Source: Companilactobacillus zhongbaensis
GTDB lineage: Bacteria; Bacillota; Bacilli; Lactobacillales; Lactobacillaceae
Assembly (NCBI RefSeq): GCF_003946515.1
Contig: NZ_RHOM01000004.1
Span: 62,001 to 126,000, forward strand
Direction of reading: 5' to 3'
Length of the DNA: 64,000 nucleotides
Shown here one piece after another: positions 57,317 through 64,000 of the stretch. The notes beneath the pieces were generated by a model, which saw only the letters and a program-made list of their open reading frames with translations, did no database searches and was not told the DNA's origin. The stretch's first letter is position 1, and each line of letters opens with the position of its first letter. A program made the position numbers and the translations under genes.

Positions 57317-57350
57317 AAAAAATCGACCCGCAAAGGTCGATTTTTTTTAT
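57317..57350. terminator. Bidirectional terminator between lipoprotein and permease genes
   Basis: AATCGACC / GGTCGATT stem with a 6-nt loop, flanked by A-run and eight-T run. Confidence 0.9.
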
Positions 57351-58405
57351 AGCACAAACGCACCTACAACTCCGGCGACGAGACCGAAGGCAAATACTAG
57401 TGCTGCTGTTATTCCCAAACTCTTCCAGCTAAGTACTGGTTTCAACAATGCTAGTGAAACGATACTTACAGCTGGTAATGTCATTAGTAAGGCTGCTGTT
57501 GGGCCACCTGTTAAACCTAATGCCATTAATGCTTGAATAATTGGGATTTCGCCGGCTGTTGGGATCACGAAGATCGTTCCAACTAAGGCGAATAATAAGA
57601 TTGCTAATACTCCACTGCTTAATCCCCCTTGAATGGCAGGGAATAATACTCCTTCAAATGTTCCTAGTAAGAAAACAATGACAACATATGCAGGAATACT
57701 GTCGATGATCAAAGTGTAAAAAGCTTTCCACCAACGTTTTAGCAAACTTTCTGGATCTTCCTCTGTAGGGTCGAAGTCAACGCCATTTGGCACTTCAACT
57801 CTTTTTTGACCGGCTAATTTACCGACCAAAGTTGCAATAGTAATGACCATTGCGATGCCAAAGATCAATCTGAAGAAAGTAAACTTCCATCCTAAAACTA
57901 ATCCCATAAAAATCAATGTTGCTGGATTTAGTAATGGATTGGCTAAGAAGAACGCCATAATACTGTTTACAGATGCCTTTGACTTAGAAAGACCAACAGT
58001 TACTGGTGCTGAACAACAAGTGCACATCATAGTTGGTACACCCATCAACGTTCCGATCATGGTATTTCTCAGTTTAGTTCCCCCCAAGTAGCGACGTACC
58101 CAGCGAACTGGGATCAATACTTGAACTAATGAACCGACAATAATGGCAACGACTAAGGCTTTCCAAACCGACAAGAAGTAAGCAATAGTAAATGTATAAC
58201 CAGTCTTGAGCGAAACCCCCGCAGATTTCGCACCAACACCAGCGATAATTGAATCACCTACTGAATGTGTTGAAGCAGCTGTGATTGCCTTTCCGTAATA
58301 CGGCCACCATTTGACGTAAAAAATACCGGCGATCAGAATCACAAAGAATAGCACAGCAAAAATTATTTGCTGCTTGTTACGATTGTTAGAAACTTGACTC
58401 TCCAT
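57347..58405 (-). CDS. Predicted permease of the YraQ/ArsP_1 family
   Basis: Integral membrane protein, 352 residues, about nine helices. It has MCTCCSAPVTVGLSKSKASVNSIMAFFLANPLLNPATLIFMGLVLGWK (about 135-175), with the three-Cys region typical of the PF03773 permease family, and GTIFVIPTAGEIPIIQALMALGLTGGPTAALLMTLPAVS. Members include ArsP organoarsenical exporters and many uncharacterised ones. No ArsR-type regulator adjacent, so the substrate cannot be inferred. Monocistronic. Confidence 0.88.
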   Translation of the reverse strand: MESQVSNNRNKQQIIFAVLFFVILIAGIFYVKWWPYYGKAITAASTHSVGDSIIAGVGAKSAGVSLKTGYTFTIAYFLSVWKALVVAIIVGSLVQVLIPVRWVRRYLGGTKLRNTMIGTLMGVPTMMCTCCSAPVTVGLSKSKASVNSIMAFFLANPLLNPATLIFMGLVLGWKFTFFRLIFGIAMVITIATLVGKLAGQKRVEVPNGVDFDPTEEDPESLLKRWWKAFYTLIIDSIPAYVVIVFLLGTFEGVLFPAIQGGLSSGVLAILLFALVGTIFVIPTAGEIPIIQALMALGLTGGPTAALLMTLPAVSIVSLALLKPVLSWKSLGITAALVFAFGLVAGVVGAFVL

Positions 58406-58630
58406 CTAACTCATCCCCCTTATAAAAAAATTGTGAATCCCCTTTCACACGATTTAGTATAAGGTATTTTCAGCTCGTTTTCCATGGATTTGTGAAGAAA
58501 ATAACGACTGAGGGATTAAGGTGAAAGGCTTGATATATGTCATGTTTGATGTGTTTGTTCAGTTGTGACGGGGGATTGTGAATATTTATCAATCGATAAA
58601 TTTTCAGTAAATTTTTTTTTTAGTATGGAT

Positions 58631-58858
58631 AGTGGTGGGATTTTTTGTTGAGGTTCACTGCCGGTTCCGGGGCGGGGCGCTATATGGGATTGGAACGCTG
58701 TGGACCCGATTGAAGCTATCCGGGAAGTTCACCCGGACATCTCCAATACGAGTCTTATTCTAAGCTCCTTCGTCGCTAAGAATAATTTCACAGCTGAACC
58801 CATATAGCGCCCCGCCCCTCCACCTAATGTTGTAATCAATACTCTTTTTTTTGGGATA
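58631..58858 (-). repeat. Dispersed three-way-junction repeat, copy 3 (inverted)
   Basis: Outer arms are a perfect 20-nt inverted repeat (58669-58688 and 58799-58818, GGGGCGGGGCGCTATATGGG). Inside are two hairpins: TCCGGG-aagttca-CCCGGA and ATTCTAAGC-tccttcgtc-GCTAAGAAT. In minus orientation its flanks match copies 1 and 2: CCCAAAAAAAAGAGTATTG before and CCGGAACCGGCAGTGAACC after. The remainder of the 58406-59061 gap has no gene; only the pepD-side terminator. Confidence 0.8.
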
Positions 58859-58959
58859 GTCCCTTATTTCTTTTGGTTAAGTTGGCACTAAGCTATCTCC
58901 CTATTTTTTGCTGGTCTATCTCAATGTGTTCTGAGATGGTAAATTCAAGTTCAAAACAA

Positions 58960-59007
58960 AAAAAGGACAAATACAGATTGCATATGCGATCTGTATTCGT
59001 CCTTTTT
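58960..59007. terminator. Terminator of the pepD-like gene
   Basis: AAAAAGGAC-a-AATACAGAT-t-GCATATGC-g-ATCTGTATT-c-GTCCTTTTT, a ~20-bp near-perfect stem with U-runs on both strands, 55 nt after the stop codon. Confidence 0.85.
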
Positions 59008-59061
59008 AAATCCTTTATATTTCTTAATAAACGATTCTTAAAAAATTTTATGATTTTGATT

Positions 59062-60471
59062 TTATCCCATTAAATCGAAGTGCAAACGCATTTCTGGGGA
59101 GCCTAGTTCTATCATTTCTCCGAATAGTTTTACGCTTCTGTCGTAGGTTTCGTCGGCCATTTTTTGGTTTACTTCTGTTAGATATTTGGCTACGTTGTCT
59201 TTTGAAGCAAAGTTTTCGTCTGCTTCTATTTGTAGGTTTCTGAATTTTGCTACTGACTCTAGTTCGAAGGTGTTTCTGCTGTCTTGGTATAGGTCGTAGT
59301 CGTAGTCACCTAATAAGCCCATTGCCTTGCTTAGCCAATAAACTGATGTTGGGTCGAAGGTTGCTGGGGTGTCTCTGAATGAAGCTGGTGTGTCTTCTAC
59401 GTTGGCGTAGAACGGTACTATGGTGTCGAAGGTATTGTTTCCGAAGGCTAACCAGTGGATGCCGGCTATTTCGTCTGGGACACCATTTCTGATTTGGAGA
59501 ATGTGTAAGCTGTGGTTCCGGTTGATCCCTATGGGACGGAACATTTTCTTTTCTTCTTCAGTTCCCATCTTGCCGTATACGTCATATGGCGTATTTTCAT
59601 AGTGTGAACTTAAAGCGAATTTGACATCTTCGATTGATAGTTTCTTTTCGGAGTGACAAATGAATGGCAAGTCTTGGTCTCTTGGATCTTGTTCGATCTC
59701 GGGATTGAACAATTTTTGAATGTACCATGCACGTGGATTGTTGTACTCTGAATCTCTCACTGTCGAGCTACCAAAAATGTGTCTCAAATTAGTCTTGTTG
59801 CGGTCTGGGTTCATGTGATATTTGTCGATGATCTCTCGTAAGTTGGTTGAACACATGGTGTCTTTTGAATCAAAGTCGAAGTCGTCGATATTCATTCTGT
59901 TTGGTGCTACCACATATGCGTCATCCGGGATCTTAACTGCGGCCCAGTTGTGACCACCAATTGTTTCAAACCACCAGATTTCGTCTTTATCAGAAAATGA
60001 GATCCCGTTTGGTTCGTATGTTCCGTATTTTTCAAGGAGAGCACCTAAACGCTCTACCCCTTCGCGAGCACTGTGAATATAAGGCAAGACAATTACTTCT
60101 AAGTCTTCTTCACCCAATCCGTCGTAATTGTATGGATCCACCCCGAGGATCCGTGAATTAGTCGTGATTGTTTCTGTTGCTGACATGGCGATGTTTTCAC
60201 TGTTAATACCTGATGCTCCCCATAGACCTTCTTTTAAAATCGTTCTTGGAGTCAAAGTGTATTTCAGTGGATTTTCAGGAAGTTTTATTTCCAAGCCAGT
60301 GATCACTGACTTATAGTCTCTTTTTTGCTCTTCTGGTTTTACGACGATGAATCTTTGTGGTTCGATCGAGCCGTGAGCGTCATTGTCACGAGCAATCATA
60401 GTCGAGCCATCGATCGTAGCGTCCTTTCCTACTAACATTGCTGTACATGATCCGCGAAATCTTTTAGTCAT
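59062..60471 (-). CDS. C69-family dipeptidase (PepD-like)
   Basis: Cytoplasmic Ntn-hydrolase dipeptidase. The 469 residues start MTKRFRGSCTAMLVGKDATIDGSTMIARDND, with the family's N-terminal Cys nucleophile (Cys9) and GSTMIARxxD motif, then WGASGINSENIAMSATETI and DEIWWFETIGGHNWAAVKIPDDAYVVAPNRMNI. The start at 60471 is selected because GGATGGGA upstream is the ribosome binding site, which also contains the longer frame's ATG. Part of a peptide-use cluster. Lactobacilli usually have several pepD genes. Confidence 0.93.
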   Translation of the reverse strand: MTKRFRGSCTAMLVGKDATIDGSTMIARDNDAHGSIEPQRFIVVKPEEQKRDYKSVITGLEIKLPENPLKYTLTPRTILKEGLWGASGINSENIAMSATETITTNSRILGVDPYNYDGLGEEDLEVIVLPYIHSAREGVERLGALLEKYGTYEPNGISFSDKDEIWWFETIGGHNWAAVKIPDDAYVVAPNRMNIDDFDFDSKDTMCSTNLREIIDKYHMNPDRNKTNLRHIFGSSTVRDSEYNNPRAWYIQKLFNPEIEQDPRDQDLPFICHSEKKLSIEDVKFALSSHYENTPYDVYGKMGTEEEKKMFRPIGINRNHSLHILQIRNGVPDEIAGIHWLAFGNNTFDTIVPFYANVEDTPASFRDTPATFDPTSVYWLSKAMGLLGDYDYDLYQDSRNTFELESVAKFRNLQIEADENFASKDNVAKYLTEVNQKMADETYDRSVKLFGEMIELGSPEMRLHFDLMG

Positions 60472-60499
60472 AATAAATCCCATCCTATCTATTATTTTT

Positions 60500-61570
60500 T
60501 TACAATTCGATCAAATCGTGCGAAATACTGATCATATTTTCAAAACCATCTTCTGTGACTAAACCTTGATCCTCGAGTCTAATTCCACCCCATCCTGGAA
60601 TGTAGATCCCTGGTTCAACTGTCAAAACAGTATTAGCTTCTACTGGTTCGTCATAATCGACTGCTAACAGTGGCTCTTCGTGAACGAATAAACCGATGCT
60701 GTGACCGATCTTGTTATAAGTTAAGTCTGGATACTCAGTGCCCTCGAGTGGTTTGAGTGATTCTGGATACGTGTCTTTGTAATTGACGCCAGCTTTGAGC
60801 ATGTCTTCAACTATTTCTAGACTCTTGCGAGTATATTCGTAAACTTCTTTTTGCTTAGCAGTAGCTTTACCGACAACGACTGTTCTTGTCATATCTGACA
60901 TGTAGCCCTTGTATTGGCAACCAAAGTCGAGTAAGACTAAATCGCCATATTCAATAGCTTTATTATCAGAAATACCGTGGAGCAATGAAGTCTTCGCACC
61001 TGAAATCAAAATGTTCCCATAAGGCTGATTGTCAGCCCCTTCTTGAGTCATAAAAAGCGATAATTTCATAGCCAATTCTTTTTCAGTCACACCAACTTTG
61101 ATCTCTTTTAAGATCCGCTCGTATGCGCGACAAGTGATCTCACAAGCAATTCGTGAATAGGCGATCTCTTGAGGTGATTTGACTACACGCATGTGATCGA
61201 TCACGCCACCTGCTTGAACTAATTCAGCTTTAACTTTTTGATGGAAATCGGCATACATATCATAAGTTAAGTAGTCGTCTTCAAAAGCAATCGTTTTGAT
61301 ATTGTTTTCTGCAACGACCTTAGCAACAGAATCACCGACTGTCTTACCAGGAAAACGCCAATTTATCACTTGATAATCAGGTATTTCGATATCTGCTTGT
61401 TCTGTGTAACGAGGATCGGTAAAGAAGTATTGGCCGTTTTTAGTTAACAGCAAATATGAATCATCTCCGGTCCAGCCACTAGTAAAACGGATATTTTCCC
61501 GTTTTGCCATGAAATATGCATCTAAATTTTTTTGCTCTAAATATTCTCGAACTTTTGATTCGTTTAACAT
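60500..61570 (-). CDS. M24-family Xaa-Pro aminopeptidase/dipeptidase
   Basis: Creatinase-fold metallopeptidase that cleaves at X-Pro bonds. The 356 residues have an N-terminal creatinase domain (about 1-125) and a pita-bread catalytic domain with all five metal ligands: LLDFGCQYKGYMSDMTRTVVVG (two Asp), IGHSIGLFVHEEP (His), VLTVEPGIYIPG (Glu) and GIRLEDQGLV (Glu). Comparable to PepQ or YqhT; which substrate size is used is not clear from sequence. It is 28 nt upstream of pepD. Confidence 0.92.
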   Translation of the reverse strand: MLNESKVREYLEQKNLDAYFMAKRENIRFTSGWTGDDSYLLLTKNGQYFFTDPRYTEQADIEIPDYQVINWRFPGKTVGDSVAKVVAENNIKTIAFEDDYLTYDMYADFHQKVKAELVQAGGVIDHMRVVKSPQEIAYSRIACEITCRAYERILKEIKVGVTEKELAMKLSLFMTQEGADNQPYGNILISGAKTSLLHGISDNKAIEYGDLVLLDFGCQYKGYMSDMTRTVVVGKATAKQKEVYEYTRKSLEIVEDMLKAGVNYKDTYPESLKPLEGTEYPDLTYNKIGHSIGLFVHEEPLLAVDYDEPVEANTVLTVEPGIYIPGWGGIRLEDQGLVTEDGFENMISISHDLIEL

Positions 61571-61588
61571 TTCAAACTCCCCTTTTTA

Positions 61589-62983
61589 CTACTTAGCTGA
61601 TTCTAGTCGATCGAGTGACTTACTTGATAAGTACAAGACCACACCTAAACCGATAACGATCAATGCTAAAATTCCATAACCAATTTGGAATTGAGTTGGG
61701 TCGGTCGTTTTTAAAATTGCATAAACTTTTGGATAGATCAATGTGGCAAAGAATACCGCTACTGGCCAAAAGCCTAATAATAGTCCCATCAATTTCGATG
61801 GTGCCATCTTCGTAATAAACGAATTTCCTAATGGGCTGAAGACCATTTCACCGAGTGACATAACGATACCAACTACAACGATCCAGACCATCGAAGCATT
61901 TCCTTGGCCAACGAAGTCGGCGACGATCATGATCACATAAGAAATACCCATAAAAATCATTCCTAGAGCTGTTTTTTTGAACATGCTCATATCGCCTTGT
62001 GGGCGTTTAGCTAATTTTGTCCAAAGTTTAGCTAGGATAGGTCCTAAAGCAATACATACTAAGGCATTGACTGAATCAAAATAAGACGTTGGGACATTGA
62101 AGCTTCCGATAGCCCAGTTAGCCCGGTTCAAGAAAGCTGCTCCGTCACCATGTCCGAAGTAGTAGTAAACGGGCATGTAAGCCAAATACCAAGCCATCCA
62201 GAAGACGACTGAGAACAATGTAACTAAGATAATAGCTGTGACACGTTTTTTATCACCTGCTGTAAGTGGTGCATTTTTTCCATCTTCAGTCTCATCATTT
62301 TGAGCGGCGACTGATTTAAATTTCCGTTGATCGATCTTAAATGGCTTACTACCAGCATCGCCTAAGCTCTTGCGGTTCAAAATAAACCATAAAGCATCGA
62401 GGAACATGAATAGTGAACAAACTAAGAACACATTGTTGAAACCAATCAAAGGAATCAATAGAACGATGAATGTAGTTCCTGTGAAGCTACCGATATTAAC
62501 GAAAGTATATTGAACGGTGAAGGCTTCGTTAAGCTCTTTTTCATCATCGAACAATAAACCATTAACACCGGAAAGATTACCTTTGAATAGTCCGGTACCA
62601 ATTGAAACTAAGATGATCATTGCCCAAACCATTCCGATCGAATGGGCTTGCCAAGTAAATAAATAACCAATGGCCATCAAGATCATTCCGGAACCAACAC
62701 AGAATTTCGGATTGAGCCAATAGTCTGCGACATAACCACCTAGGACTGGCGTGATATAAGTCAAAGCAATAAACATAGAAGCCATCGAAGCAGCCTTAAC
62801 ATCAGTTAGACCGAGGCCCCCTTTTCCAGTCTGTGTGGCGATCCAAATAGCCAGCATGTATTTAACTGTGTAAAAACTAACTCTTTCAAACGTGAAACCT
62901 AATGAACAAACATAAAAACCAAACGGCTTTTTCGATTTTACTTTTGTTTCTTCATTCGGTTTATTTTCAACGCTCTCATCCAT
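61589..62983 (-). CDS. POT/PTR-family peptide transporter, variant ExxER motif
   Basis: Proton-coupled oligopeptide transporter fold, 464 residues, 14 helices. Helix 1 reads SLGFTFERVSFYTVKYML: the usual E1xxE2R motif is FTFER, lacking the first Glu used in proton coupling. GTGLFKGNLSGVNG and FVNIGSFTGT match the PTR2 signatures. The start at 62983 (MDESVENK) is used because GTG of the longer frame is part of the AGGGGTG ribosome binding site. It lies between pepI and pepQ-type genes, consistent with peptide uptake. Confidence 0.9.
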   Translation of the reverse strand: MDESVENKPNEETKVKSKKPFGFYVCSLGFTFERVSFYTVKYMLAIWIATQTGKGGLGLTDVKAASMASMFIALTYITPVLGGYVADYWLNPKFCVGSGMILMAIGYLFTWQAHSIGMVWAMIILVSIGTGLFKGNLSGVNGLLFDDEKELNEAFTVQYTFVNIGSFTGTTFIVLLIPLIGFNNVFLVCSLFMFLDALWFILNRKSLGDAGSKPFKIDQRKFKSVAAQNDETEDGKNAPLTAGDKKRVTAIILVTLFSVVFWMAWYLAYMPVYYYFGHGDGAAFLNRANWAIGSFNVPTSYFDSVNALVCIALGPILAKLWTKLAKRPQGDMSMFKKTALGMIFMGISYVIMIVADFVGQGNASMVWIVVVGIVMSLGEMVFSPLGNSFITKMAPSKLMGLLLGFWPVAVFFATLIYPKVYAILKTTDPTQFQIGYGILALIVIGLGVVLYLSSKSLDRLESAK

Positions 62984-63007
62984 AAGTAACACCCCTCACT
63001 GTGTTTT

Positions 63008-63892
63008 TTAATCGTGGTCGTCCAACCATTTCGATAAGATCTGTTCATACTTTTCGTTTTCTTCAACAAATGGCATGTGGCGACTGTGAGCAAACAATTC
63101 CCACTTGGAACCGGGAATGTTGTCGTACATTGTTTTGGCTATCAATGGAGTACATAGATCATTGATACCACTAGTGATCAAAGTTGGCGTCTTGATATCT
63201 TTCATCTGATCCATGTAGTCATAATCATGCAAGGTCCCTTCCGGTGAGTATTCATTAGGACCCCAAGCTACCATATAGCTTTCCGTCCCAGGAACTTTTT
63301 TTCGACGTAAAGGCTCTGGCGAATCTGCTGTCGGTGTTGCTGCAGCATGTTGTTCCATGAATAAGTCGTTTGCAGCAATGTAATCTGGATCATCATAATT
63401 ACCAGTCTCTTCGGCTTTTTTAATGGCAGCTACATCTTTTTCAGACATGAAATTATTGATCATCCGATGCTGCTCTTGAGCCCACAACTTAGCCGATGGC
63501 AAGGTCCCGGACAAGATCATGCTCTTAACACCTTGAGGATGGTAATCGCACATGTAAATAAACGTCAACATGCCTCCCCAAGACTGCCCAAGCAAGTGGA
63601 TCTCATCAAGACCAAGATACTTCCGCAATTCGATCAACTCATTAGCCCAAGTCTCCTTACGCCAAAGCTCAGGATTAGACTCAGTAGCGGACTTACCGCA
63701 ACCGATCTGGTCATACATAATCAACTGCCGACCATCAACAGCCATATTATCCAAAAGCTCAAAATAATTATGAGTAGAACCAGGCCCACCATGAAGCAAA
63801 ACCAACGGAGCCTTCCCATCCTTCTGCTCACCAACGATCCGGTAATAAGTCTTATACCCAAGATACGGCATATAACCTTCTTCAATCTTCAT
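63008..63892 (-). CDS. pepI: Proline iminopeptidase (S33 family)
   Basis: Alpha/beta-hydrolase that removes N-terminal proline from peptides. The 294 residues show the oxyanion HGGPGSTHNYF, the YDQIGCGKS motif, the nucleophile elbow LLGQSWGGMLTF (Ser about 107), the acid in SGINDLCTP and the catalytic His in FAHSRHMPFVEE. Length matches PepI of lactobacilli. First gene of the leftward peptide cluster pepI-POT-pepQ-pepD. The 108 bp to the window end show no gene. Confidence 0.93.
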   Translation of the reverse strand: MKIEEGYMPYLGYKTYYRIVGEQKDGKAPLVLLHGGPGSTHNYFELLDNMAVDGRQLIMYDQIGCGKSATESNPELWRKETWANELIELRKYLGLDEIHLLGQSWGGMLTFIYMCDYHPQGVKSMILSGTLPSAKLWAQEQHRMINNFMSEKDVAAIKKAEETGNYDDPDYIAANDLFMEQHAAATPTADSPEPLRRKKVPGTESYMVAWGPNEYSPEGTLHDYDYMDQMKDIKTPTLITSGINDLCTPLIAKTMYDNIPGSKWELFAHSRHMPFVEENEKYEQILSKWLDDHD

Positions 63893-64000
63893 CTTCCATT
63901 CCCCCTAAATCATTTAAAAATCATCTTCGGAAAAATCTGTGAAAAACAAAATTTAAATCAAAGCATCCTCAAAAGTCACAAAACAATCTCCTCCCAAAAG

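Overview
The window looks like a chromosomal segment of a low-GC, Gram-positive lactic acid bacterium of the family Lactobacillaceae. The gene set (mre/min cell-shape block, nifS-thiI, stand-alone gcvH-like gene, tdk-prfA-prmC-sua5-upp-atp order, PepD/PepQ/PepI peptidases, DUF2969, DUF1146 and EpuA-type small proteins) is typical of that family. A Companilactobacillus-like (farciminis/alimentarius group) host is a guess I cannot verify without a search.

Layout. 1-5690: mostly minus-strand cell-shape and division genes (minD partial, minC, mreD, mreC, mreB) followed upstream by radC and folC. 5745-12809: valS with a T-box leader and its own promoter, then thiI-nifS (tRNA thiolation) and ezrA. 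12810-13522: a GC-rich long palindrome, then the promoter and structured leader of rpsD. 14132-24115: a DUF1054 protein, rarA, a small membrane protein, a universal stress protein, an XRE/TPR regulator, and the minus-strand envelope cluster DUF1146-murA / mbl-epuA-yidD-DUF2969-rodA-gcvH. 24116-34850: tdk-prfA-prmC-sua5-upp and the complete F1Fo ATP synthase operon atpBEFHAGDC. 34997-42025: murT without an adjacent gatD, a serine beta-lactamase-like hydrolase, a heterodimeric ABC exporter with one degenerate ATP site, and a CPBP protease.

42084-55512: a tRNA-Glu(CUC) gene whose 3' end is the attachment site of a 13.4-kb integrated element. The element carries integrase, XRE repressor, AlpA-like regulator, prim-pol and VapE-type helicase beside an iteron array, HNH nuclease, small and large terminase, portal, a fused prohead protease/major capsid protein, and two head-tail connector genes. 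It has no tail, tape-measure, holin or lysin genes. That matches the capsid-forming phage-inducible chromosomal islands (cf-PICIs), satellites thought to make their own heads and take tails from a helper phage. The control region has four 17-bp palindromic operators between divergent genes, one lying exactly in the spacer of a TTGACA/TAAAAT promoter.

55629-64000: a PH-domain protein, two small lipoproteins, an ArsP/YraQ-type permease, then a peptide-use cluster (pepI, POT transporter, pepQ-like, pepD-like). Three copies (plus a fragment) of an unnamed dispersed repeat lie in long intergenic gaps at 14.4, 23.9 and 58.7 kb. Each consists of a 19-29 bp outer stem enclosing two hairpins, with conserved flanks.
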